Assembly: GCF_900094585.1 (NCBI RefSeq)
Contig: NZ_FMAG01000003.1
Coordinates: forward strand, 682,001 to 746,000
Reading direction: 5' to 3'
Origin: Martinezella multihospitum
Lineage (GTDB): Bacteria; Pseudomonadota; Alphaproteobacteria; Rhizobiales; Rhizobiaceae
Length of the DNA stretch: 64,000 nt
In this document: positions 58,180-64,000 of the stretch, in pieces
How the letters are laid out: each line of letters begins with the position of its first letter
How positions within the stretch are numbered: the first letter of the stretch is position 1
Notes under the pieces: generated by a model
The model's database searches: none
Told to the model about the DNA's origin: nothing
Seen by the model: the letters and a program-made list of their open reading frames with translations, nothing else
Program-made: the position numbers and the translations under genes

Positions 58180-58278
58180 GGAGTCCTCCTGTGAGCGACA
58201 ATTGCGATTTCAATTCTGTCCCATGACCCCACTCTTGGCGGCCTCGGGACGGTTTCGCAGGCCCGTTTGGCACCCGCA
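58180..58278 (-). ncRNA. ROSE-type RNA thermometer in the hsp20 leader
   Basis: The predicted leader is about 99 nt. Just before the start codon the RNA reads GUCGCUCACAGGAGGAC. UCGCU (58094 to 58098 plus 100, that is 58194-58198) fits the conserved UYGCU of ROSE elements and faces GAGGA of the ribosome site. The pairing is U-A, C-G, a G-G mismatch, C-A and U-G, as in known ROSE hairpins. Such hairpins hide the ribosome site at low temperature and melt on heating. The exact 5' end is inferred from the promoter. Confidence 0.8.
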
Positions 58279-58284
58279 GAGTTG

Positions 58285-58313
58285 AGATGGGGATCGCTTT
58301 TCCGGAGTTCAAG
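58285..58313 (-). promoter_or_regulatory. Sigma-32 (RpoH) heat shock promoter of hsp20
   Basis: On the minus strand CTTGAA (58313-58308), 15 nt, then CCCCATCT (58292-58285) match the heat shock consensus CTTGAAA-N13-15-CCCCATNT. Transcription should start near 58278, giving a leader of about 99 nt. Confidence 0.85.
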
Positions 58314-58366
58314 CCCCCTGCGCTGCTGCACCCGCTTTGAGAAAAAGCACTGCGTGAACCGTAGAT

Positions 58367-58521
58367 GAACGGGTGGTTCGGAACCCGTTCAGGCTGACGG
58401 GCCTATCGTCCAAACCATCGGAACACCATCGTCCGATGACTGAAGTGTATCGTCCCTTCTTCTTCAGTCCTTGCTCGGCCGGCGAAGCGGATCTCTCTAT
58501 CTCCGCAAGCCGGCCTTTTTT
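58367..58521 (+). ncRNA. Candidate structured small RNA with four hairpins and terminator
   Basis: No gene lies on the plus strand here, yet four consecutive perfect stems occur. They are GAACGGGT/ACCCGTTC (58367-58390), CATCGGA/TCCGATG (58416-58438), GACTGAAG/CTTCAGTC (58438-58469) and GGCCGGC/GCCGGCC (58477-58515, with inner GCGGA/TCCGC). Six Ts follow at once. The third loop contains CGTCCC. It is oriented away from the hsp20 promoter. Size is about 155 nt; the 5' end and promoter are uncertain. Confidence 0.65.
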
Positions 58522-58583
58522 CGCAGTGCTGGAGCGATAGCAGTGCGGAATCGCTTTGGATGGAATCCACAGAGACTAATTGC

Positions 58584-59264
58584 CTAGATCGAAAGCCGTC
58601 CATTCGCCACAGCTATAAGCCGATGTACCTCATGCAGGCTGGAAGCCGAACCCAGGCAAAGTTTCAGGATTTCCTCATTGGGCTCCATCTGATCCGGCAC
58701 CATGATTGTCATCATGCCGGCTCCGGAGGCGGATCTTATTCCGTTATGTGAATCTTCCAGAGCGAGACAGGAAGATGGCTCGATACCTAACCGGGCCGCA
58801 GCCGTCAAAAATGGATCCGGAGCAGGCTTGCTTTCCACATAGTCGCCATACGCGACAATGTGATGGAAACGATGCGTCAGGCCGTGGGCCTCAAGATGGT
58901 GATCGACGCTCTGACGGAATGAGGACGTCGCTATCGCTCGTGGAATATCGAGTTCGTCCAGAAGATCCAGCAACTCCGAAACCCCTGCCTTCAGAGCAAG
59001 CTCCGTTTCGCCCAAGACGCTGAAATGCTTGAGCCAGAGAGATCGCACATCGTCGACCGGGAAAGAGGAGCCATACAGGAGAAGCAGCGAATGACGGTTC
59101 ACATGCCAAGGCGAACCGATCATGGGACGGTACAAGTCCCATGTCATTTCATAGCCATACGCCGCTGCCGCCGTGATCAGCGAACGTATGTAGAGCGACT
59201 CGGTGTCGAAGAGCAGTCCATCCATGTCGAACACGACTGCACGGGGCGATTGAGGGAGTTTCAT
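58584..59264 (-). CDS. HAD-superfamily phosphatase (beta-phosphoglucomutase-like)
   Basis: The protein has about 226 residues. HAD motif I is VVFDMDGLLFDTE with both aspartates, motif II lies in AIATSS, motif III is the Lys in YVESKPAPDPF, and motif IV is CLALEDSHNGIRSA. A helical cap lies between motifs I and II, as in phosphoglycolate phosphatase and beta-phosphoglucomutase. I use the ATG at 59264; a TTG at 59300 would add 12 residues. The substrate is unknown. Confidence 0.9.
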   Translation of the reverse strand: MKLPQSPRAVVFDMDGLLFDTESLYIRSLITAAAAYGYEMTWDLYRPMIGSPWHVNRHSLLLLYGSSFPVDDVRSLWLKHFSVLGETELALKAGVSELLDLLDELDIPRAIATSSFRQSVDHHLEAHGLTHRFHHIVAYGDYVESKPAPDPFLTAAARLGIEPSSCLALEDSHNGIRSASGAGMMTIMVPDQMEPNEEILKLCLGSASSLHEVHRLIAVANGRLSI

Positions 59265-59351
59265 GCCATAGCCGTTACCAGCATGGAACGAGGACGACAA
59301 GCTCGCCGATACCGTAGACCGTCCCTTACCCCGCGCGACCTAGCGACGAAC

Positions 59352-59768
59352 CTACCGCAAAAGCTTCAGCGAGCCGGTCAGCGATTTCACCCATTTCGAA
59401 GGCCCAGCCAGCCCCAGGCCGTCGATCACCTCGCCGGCGAGATCGCGACCCGGAAACGTCGCCTCGTATTCCCTGTAATCGTGCAGCGAACGGGCAAAGG
59501 CGGGAAACGGAACGATCGCGCGGTCGTTTTCTACCGGCAAGGTCTTCAGCAACAGAGATCGTATGGTTTCCGCATCCGCCTGCAGTATCGGAACGGGCAT
59601 GTTCGAACTGATGTCGATGGTACGCTCCTCCCTGTCGGTCAATTGCCTGGCCGCGAGCGCGGGAAACTTTGCGCCCAAGCCGATCGAGATGGCGCCGGCG
59701 GTGTTGGCGATCAGACCGAGCGGCAATGCCGGATTGATGACGATGGCTAAACGAATATCGGGAAGCAT
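59352..59768 (-). CDS. DUF2000 family protein
   Basis: The 138-residue protein starts MLPDIRLAIVINPALPLGL, then IANTAGAISIGLG, and contains NMPVPILQADAETIRSL and RAIVPFPAFAR. This pattern (a G/A-N-T near residue 22, a central P-V/I-P-I-L) marks DUF2000, a family structurally related to peptidyl-tRNA hydrolase II. Function is unknown. It is divergent from an Lrp/AsnC regulator, its likely controller. Confidence 0.82.
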   Translation of the reverse strand: MLPDIRLAIVINPALPLGLIANTAGAISIGLGAKFPALAARQLTDREERTIDISSNMPVPILQADAETIRSLLLKTLPVENDRAIVPFPAFARSLHDYREYEATFPGRDLAGEVIDGLGLAGPSKWVKSLTGSLKLLR

Positions 59769-59859
59769 GGAGACCTGCTGCTGTTGAGGTTATATGCATG
59801 CAGAATATCTTCGAGATCCGGGGCGTTCTTACCTTTCATTGCAGCCAGTAACGCAATTA

Positions 59860-59874
59860 TGGTAGGGTCTACCA
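59860..59874. promoter_or_regulatory. Palindrome TGGTAG-GGT-CTACCA, candidate Lrp/AsnC operator
   Basis: This is a perfect inverted repeat of 6-bp arms, 25 nt before the Lrp-type start codon and about 90 nt before the DUF2000 start. The size fits the 15-bp sites of Lrp/AsnC proteins. Binding is inferred. Confidence 0.5.
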
Positions 59875-59899
59875 AATTTTGCTGGAATTGAGGTATGAT

Positions 59900-60379
59900 A
59901 TGCCTGAACCCCTTGAACCCATCGATCTGCGGATCCTCGGGGCGCTCCAGAAGGACGGGCGCCTGACGAATCAGGCGCTTTCCTCCGAAGTCGGGCTCTC
60001 GACGTCGCCATGCTGGCGGCGCGTGCGCCAGCTGGAGGAAACGGGCGTGATCCAGGGTTATGCCGCAACCCTGGATAGACGCCGGATCGGTCTCGGCGTT
60101 CTTGCCTTCATCAGGGTGAAGATCGACAGCCACAGCGAGGCGGAGGCCGAGGAATTCTCGCGCGACGTCCTGAAGCTCAGCGAAGTCGTGGCCTGCTACA
60201 GCATCGCCGGCGACGCGGACTTCCTGCTGCAAGTGGTCGCAACCGATCTCGACAGCTATGCGGATTTCGCCATGGCGGTCGTTCGCCAGCTGCCGCGCAT
60301 CAAGGAAATGCAGACGACCTTCGTGCTCAAGGAAATCAAGCCTTTCAAGGGTCTTCCGCTTGAGGTCGGGCAGCGATAA
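59900..60379 (+). CDS. Lrp/AsnC-family transcriptional regulator
   Basis: The 159-residue protein has an N-terminal helix-turn-helix (ILGALQKDGRLTNQALSSEV and LSTSPCWRRVRQLEETGVI) and a C-terminal RAM effector domain (CYSIAGDADFLLQVVATDLD). The ATG at 59900 follows TGAGG by 6 nt. It is divergent from the DUF2000 gene, with a 15-bp palindrome in between. The amino-acid effector is unknown. Confidence 0.93.
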   Translation: MPEPLEPIDLRILGALQKDGRLTNQALSSEVGLSTSPCWRRVRQLEETGVIQGYAATLDRRRIGLGVLAFIRVKIDSHSEAEAEEFSRDVLKLSEVVACYSIAGDADFLLQVVATDLDSYADFAMAVVRQLPRIKEMQTTFVLKEIKPFKGLPLEVGQR

Positions 60380-60478
60380 CACACAACGCTTGGCCGCCGC
60401 GCATATCCTGCGAGCCCTTTACGTTTGGATCGAAGCCATCCTATTCTCAGCCGAGTGGCTGCCACCCCGGGGTATTGA

Positions 60479-61546
60479 ATGTCGGCGCTCTCTTTCTCGA
60501 AGATTTCCGCATCGCTGAATGCGCTGCTCGCCGCAATCGGTCTGTTGACCGTGGCGGCACTCACGACGCCTGATATAACTGGACAGACCAGGCTCATCCT
60601 GGAAGCCCTGCTCGTCGGCGTCTGGGCCGTCTATGTTCTGCAATTGATCGAAACGCTGGTCATACACCGCGCGAAGGACGTTCGCGGCAGGGCACCGGAA
60701 ATCGCCGTCGACATACTGGCCGTTCTGGTCCCGCTGGCCGCATTCCTTCTCGTCCGCGGGCGCGACCAGAGCCTCTATTGCGCTATCTGGCTCCTGAAGC
60801 CATTACGCGGCTCGACCTTCTTCCGGCTGCTGGGCAGGGTCCTGACCAAGGAAGCGCGCAACCTGATCGGCGTCACCTCGATCTTCGGCATCGTTCTATT
60901 CGCTGCAGCGCTTGCGGCTTATATCATCGAGCGCGACGTCCAGCCTGACAAGTTCGGCAGCATCCCCCTCGCAATGTGGTGGGCCGTGACTACGCTGTCG
61001 ACCACGGGCTATGGCGACGAGATTCCGCAAAGTTTTGCCGGGCGCATCCTTGCCGGGCTGGTCATGATGAGCGGGATCGGCATCTTCGCCTTATGGGCCG
61101 GCATCCTCGCCACCGGCTTCTACGAAGAGGTTCGTCGCCAGGATTTCGTGCGCAACTGGCAGCTGGTTGCAGGAGTCCCGCTGTTTCAAAAGCTTGGCTC
61201 GGGCGCGCTCATAGAGATCGTACGAGCCCTGAGACCCCGTATCGTGCCGGCCGGCGGCATCATCTGCCGCAAGGGCGAGGCCGGCGACCAGATGTATTTC
61301 ATCGTCGAGGGCCGCGTCAGCGTCGCCACGCCGAACCCGGTGGAACTCGGCTCCGGCAGTTTCTTCGGCGAGATGGCGCTGATCACCGGCGAGCCCCGCT
61401 CGGCAACCGTCAGCGCCGCAACGGAAGTCTCGCTGCTGTCGCTCTATGCGTCGGATTTCCAGATGCTGTCGAGCAGCAGCCCCGAGATCGCCGAGATCAT
61501 TCGCCAGACCGCGCTGGAACGGCGCGGTGCGGCACCGAAGAGCTGA
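60479..61546 (+). CDS. Cyclic-nucleotide-gated potassium channel, MloK1 type
   Basis: The 355-residue protein has the same length as Mesorhizobium MloK1. Six membrane segments lie in residues 10-220, the selectivity filter TTGYGD is at 175-180, and the cyclic-nucleotide-binding domain (about 230-350) has FFGEMALITGEPRSATV with Arg307 for the phosphate and Arg348 near the end. It lacks a long C-linker, as MloK1 does. It should pass potassium when cAMP binds. The gene stands alone downstream of the Lrp gene. Confidence 0.93.
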   Translation: MSALSFSKISASLNALLAAIGLLTVAALTTPDITGQTRLILEALLVGVWAVYVLQLIETLVIHRAKDVRGRAPEIAVDILAVLVPLAAFLLVRGRDQSLYCAIWLLKPLRGSTFFRLLGRVLTKEARNLIGVTSIFGIVLFAAALAAYIIERDVQPDKFGSIPLAMWWAVTTLSTTGYGDEIPQSFAGRILAGLVMMSGIGIFALWAGILATGFYEEVRRQDFVRNWQLVAGVPLFQKLGSGALIEIVRALRPRIVPAGGIICRKGEAGDQMYFIVEGRVSVATPNPVELGSGSFFGEMALITGEPRSATVSAATEVSLLSLYASDFQMLSSSSPEIAEIIRQTALERRGAAPKS

Positions 61547-61675
61547 TGCGGACGATCTTCATGGCGTCGATCGTTGCGCGCATCGTTCGGAGAAAAGCCA
61601 TAAACCTGTTGCAATTCCATGGGGCTGCGCTATCCCCTTGGGATGAGCCATTGGTCAGCAAGGCGCGACACCATT

Positions 61676-62650
61676 ATGGATTCGGTCCTCTATTCCACAG
61701 CAGATAATCCGGTGCCGGAAAACCGCACCGAAGGCTTCTTCGAAAGCTTCGACGGCCGCAAGCTGCGCTATGCCGTCTTCCGCTGCGAGCAGCCGGTTGC
61801 CAAGGGAACCGTTGTTCTGCTGCAGGGCCGCAACGAGTTCATGGAGAAATATTTCGAGACGATCCGCGACCTTAACGCCAAGGGCCTTTGGGTCGCGACC
61901 TTCGATCTGCGCGGCCAGGGCGGATCGGAGCGGCTGCTGAAGGACCCCTTGCGCGGCCACATCCGGCACTTTTCCGATTATGAGCGCGATTTGACCGCCT
62001 TCCTCGACAAGATCGTCCTGCCGGATACGCGCCTGCCCTTCTTTCTCCTCGCCCATTCGACGGGCGCGCTGATCGCGCTGTCAGCCGCGCCGAGGCTTGC
62101 AACCCGAATCGAGCGCATGGTGCTGTCGGCTCCCTTTATCGGCCTTACCGGCCATGGCGCCTCCCCTGGCCTTATCCGCTTTCTGTCCGGCACGGTCAGC
62201 GGCATCGGCCTGGGCCGAATGCAGTTCAGCAAGAAGTTCAAGGAAAGACCATTTGCTGAAAACCCGTTGACGACGGACGAACAGCGCTACCGCCGCAACA
62301 TCGGCATCGGCACCACCTATCCACAGCTTTGCCTGGGACCGCCGACGGCACGCTGGCTGTCGCAAGCCCTGCGGGCGATCGAACGGGTCAACAGACCCGA
62401 ACACCTGTTTTCAATTCAGGTCCCCACCGTCTTGATCGCGCCGACGCGCGACGGCGTGGTGCCCTATGCCGATCAGGAGCGGCTGTCACGCTATTTCCGT
62501 GCCGCTCAACTCGTTCCGATTCACGGCGCCAAGCATGAAATCCTGCAGGAACGGGATGTCTATCGCAATCAGGCGCTTGCCGCGATCCACGCCTTCATTC
62601 CCGGCAGCGACGCCGAAACCAATGCCTATGAGATTGAGGCGGAGGCCTGA
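61676..62650 (+). CDS. Alpha/beta hydrolase, lysophospholipase-like
   Basis: The 324-residue protein belongs to the serine aminopeptidase S33/monoglyceride lipase group. VVLLQGRNEFMEKYFE near residue 50 is the oxyanion region, VATFDLRGQGGSERL follows, and the nucleophile elbow is LLAHSTGALIA (Ser near residue 128). APTRDGVVP and HGAKHEIL give the acid and base. The ATG at 61676 was chosen; earlier in-frame ATGs at 61643 and 61619 are possible. The acyl substrate is unknown. Confidence 0.87.
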   Translation: MDSVLYSTADNPVPENRTEGFFESFDGRKLRYAVFRCEQPVAKGTVVLLQGRNEFMEKYFETIRDLNAKGLWVATFDLRGQGGSERLLKDPLRGHIRHFSDYERDLTAFLDKIVLPDTRLPFFLLAHSTGALIALSAAPRLATRIERMVLSAPFIGLTGHGASPGLIRFLSGTVSGIGLGRMQFSKKFKERPFAENPLTTDEQRYRRNIGIGTTYPQLCLGPPTARWLSQALRAIERVNRPEHLFSIQVPTVLIAPTRDGVVPYADQERLSRYFRAAQLVPIHGAKHEILQERDVYRNQALAAIHAFIPGSDAETNAYEIEAEA

Positions 62651-62655
62651 GCGGC

Positions 62656-63429
62656 TCAGCGAGACAGAACCGCCAGGGCCTGCTCGTAAACTGCGCGGCT
62701 ACCGGCTGCGATGATCGTTCCGCCCATTTCCGGCCGGCCGCCATCCCAGGTGGTCATGATGCCGCCGGCCTGTTCGATGACCGGAATGATGCCGCCGACA
62801 TCATAGGGCTTCAGCGAATTCTCGATGACGAGATCGATGTGGCCGGCCGCCAGCAGCGCATAGGCATAGCAATCGCAGCCATATCGGAAGAGCCGCACCT
62901 GGCTTTCGATCTCGCGATATTTGGCAAGCTCGCCACCGACGAAAAGATGCGGTGAGGTGGTGAAGAGGATGGCATTCGAGAGGCTGCCGCAATCGCGGAC
63001 CTGCAGCCGCCTTTCGCCGTCCGGACCGGAGTAGGTGGCGCCATTGCCATCCGCGAAATAACGCTCGCCGGTGAAGGGCTGGTCGATCAGGCCCATGACG
63101 GCGCGGCCGTTCTTCTGCAGGCCGATCAGCGTTCCCCAGACCGGAACGCCCGAAATGAAGGCGCGCGTGCCATCGATCGGATCGATCACCCAGACATGCT
63201 CGCGGTCGAGCCCGACATTGCCATGCTCCTCGCCGAGAATACCATGATCGGGAAATTCGGCCTCGATCAGCGCGCGAATCGCCTCTTCGGCAGCGCGGTC
63301 CCCTTCCGTCACGGGATCAAAGCCCTTGGCTTCCTTGTTGATCACATCGATGCCGGCGCGGAAGCGCGGCAGGGTTTCGGCCTTGGCCGCTTCAGCCAGA
63401 CGATAGAAGAACGAGCGATCGGGAAGCAT
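62656..63429 (-). CDS. hisN: Histidinol-phosphatase, inositol monophosphatase type
   Basis: The 257-residue protein belongs to the inositol monophosphatase superfamily. Metal site one is ILGEEHGNVG, WVIDPIDGTRAFISGVP near residue 84 follows, and the late motif is LKPYDVGGIIPVIEQAGG (Asp of the third metal site). The GTRAF-type motif is typical of HisN, which removes phosphate from histidinol phosphate. Activity on inositol phosphates cannot be excluded. The ATG at 63429 starts the family homology. It converges on the hydrolase gene. Confidence 0.87.
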   Translation of the reverse strand: MLPDRSFFYRLAEAAKAETLPRFRAGIDVINKEAKGFDPVTEGDRAAEEAIRALIEAEFPDHGILGEEHGNVGLDREHVWVIDPIDGTRAFISGVPVWGTLIGLQKNGRAVMGLIDQPFTGERYFADGNGATYSGPDGERRLQVRDCGSLSNAILFTTSPHLFVGGELAKYREIESQVRLFRYGCDCYAYALLAAGHIDLVIENSLKPYDVGGIIPVIEQAGGIMTTWDGGRPEMGGTIIAAGSRAVYEQALAVLSR

Positions 63430-63575
63430 GGTAAATCCGGATAAGTGACGGGATGGCGATGTCATAACCCATATAAGCCGTGAAGCAAACCGGATGATGA
63501 CGCACTGGGCGCAATGCCTGCGGATCAGGCAGGATTTCCAAATCTGCCTAAATATTTTGCATCGCAATAAAATGC

Positions 63576-63604
63576 TTGACATTTGTGCAATGCGATATCA
63601 GTAT
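63576..63604 (+). promoter_or_regulatory. Promoter of the MmgR-type small RNA
   Basis: A perfect -35 box TTGACA (63576-63581), a 17-bp spacer and CAGTAT (63599-63604) as a weak -10 box place the start near 63611, just at the first hairpin of the small RNA. Confidence 0.7.
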
Positions 63605-63610
63605 CCAGCT

Positions 63611-63688
63611 ACAGTCTTCTGACTGTAAATACCCTCCTTGGGTGTTTCCTCCCTAGACTTAGCCGCGCCACAAGCGCGGTTCTTTTTT
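63611..63688 (+). ncRNA. mmgR: MmgR-type (alpha-r8 family) trans-acting small RNA
   Basis: This RNA of about 78 nt contains hairpins ACAGTC-TTCT-GACTGT (63611-63626) and ACCC-TCCTT-GGGT (63631-63643). An unpaired TTTCCTCCCT (63645-63654) follows, and the RNA ends in a terminator, CCGCGC-CACAA-GCGCGG with a T-run. The 10-nt unpaired core and the length (77 nt in Sinorhizobium) fit MmgR, which limits polyhydroxybutyrate storage there. The C-rich core can pair with ribosome sites. The family name rests on remembered features. Confidence 0.8.
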
Positions 63689-63700
63689 GGTCGGAGGCGT

Positions 63701-63741
63701 CCCCTCGCCCCGCCTGCGGGGAGAGGGCTAGGGTGAGGGGC
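63701..63741 (+). repeat. Palindromic repeat (CCTCTCCCCGC type), third copy
   Basis: The element reads CCCCTCGCCCCGC, CTGCGGGGAGAGGG and CTAGGGTGAGGGGC. It matches the elements at 28763 and 28867 and lies just after the small RNA terminator. Confidence 0.8.
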
Positions 63742-63825
63742 AAAGCCCCGACAATGGCAAACACGCCTGAGCACGCCATCACCAAACGATTCTGCAGATT
63801 TTGTCGCTCCGAATGGTCAGAGATA

Positions 63826-63904
63826 GCCCCTCATCCGAGGCATCGACATTTCGCTCCGCTCAATGTCTCCGCCCCACCTTCTCCCCGCCTCGCGGGGCGA
63901 AAGG
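63826..63904 (+). repeat. Composite palindromic repeat, fourth copy
   Basis: GCCCCTCATCCG is followed by a spacer containing TCGACATTTCGCTCCGCTCA and by CCTTCTCCCCGCCTCGCGGG then GCGAAAGGG. It is a variant of the same palindromic family with an inserted middle part. It lies next to the cut gene at the window end. Confidence 0.65.
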
Positions 63905-63912
63905 GCCTTGCA

Positions 63913-64000
63913 TTATTCCGCTGCCAGTGCCGGATCGCCCGTATAGGATTCCACATGCTCGGCCATGCGCTTCATGAACAGCGTGATGGCGGCGGCAACC
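63913..64000 (-). CDS. C-terminal fragment of an unidentified protein (cut by window edge)
   Basis: The last 28 codons and the TAA stop are present. The visible end reads AAAITLFMKRMAEHVE followed by SYTGDPALAAE. The hydrophobic start of this piece may be the end of a membrane helix, but that is a guess. The family cannot be named from this fragment. Confidence 0.55.
   Translation of the reverse strand, partial: VAAAITLFMKRMAEHVESYTGDPALAAE

Overview
The window looks like chromosomal DNA of a Rhizobium-type alphaproteobacterium (order Hyphomicrobiales, family Rhizobiaceae). The base composition is GC-rich and almost every gene has a long antisense shadow frame. The gene set includes homospermidine synthase, an Omp10-like lipoprotein, GapR (DUF2312), DUF1036, DUF1244, DUF4865, a MloK1-type potassium channel, a ROSE-controlled small heat shock gene and an MmgR-type small RNA. 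Typical rhizobial intergenic palindromes are also present. No rRNA, tRNA, CRISPR array, prophage or insertion sequence was seen. The names are family-level readings of the translated sequence, since no database search was possible.

Layout, left part (1-19 kb). A cut Nudix gene is followed by two divergent DUF465 genes, purE-purK, the zinc-free form of ribosomal protein L36, a TPR protein and an alpha/beta hydrolase. Next comes a LysR regulator facing a tautomerase-cupin-DUF4865 operon, then a threonine dehydratase and a LysE exporter. A beta-hydroxyacid dehydrogenase, pyruvate kinase, DUF1036, an N-formylglutamate amidohydrolase, DUF1244, GapR, nitronate monooxygenase, a second beta-hydroxyacid dehydrogenase, ilvE and a flavin amine oxidase follow.

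Layout, middle (19-47 kb). A small copper-type cluster (DUF2946, a short SCO1-like stub, CopC) precedes three minus-strand surface-polysaccharide genes: a NodB-type deacetylase, a GT25 glycosyltransferase and a short GT29 sialyltransferase-like protein. Then come a DUF882/M15 protein, a sigma-54 response regulator, an M3 oligopeptidase and folate genes (pabB plus a pabC-like gene) with a YciI protein. Homospermidine synthase, an Omp10-like lipoprotein, a 5'-nucleotidase/LysM fusion, ferrochelatase, a triad-less HtrA-like protein, a stomatin/NfeD pair, kdsD, a beta-barrel protein, galU, an MltB-type transglycosylase and an SGNH hydrolase complete this part, with a stand-alone class II aminoacyl-tRNA-synthetase-like core at its end.

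Layout, right part (47-64 kb). gltD and gltB (glutamate synthase) are followed by threonine aldolase, a LysR/bile-acid-symporter divergent pair and an hsp20 gene with a sigma-32 promoter and ROSE thermometer. Opposite it is an unannotated four-hairpin RNA candidate. Then come a HAD phosphatase, a DUF2000/Lrp divergent pair, the MloK1-type channel, a lysophospholipase-like hydrolase, hisN, the MmgR-type sRNA and the cut end of an unknown gene.

Most of the window is core metabolism: purine, pyruvate, branched-chain amino acid, glutamate, folate, haem, polyamine, LPS-Kdo and UDP-glucose pathways, together with envelope upkeep. The most novel items are the structured RNA next to hsp20, the GlyRS-like stand-alone protein, the GT29-like protein and the HtrA pseudoprotease.
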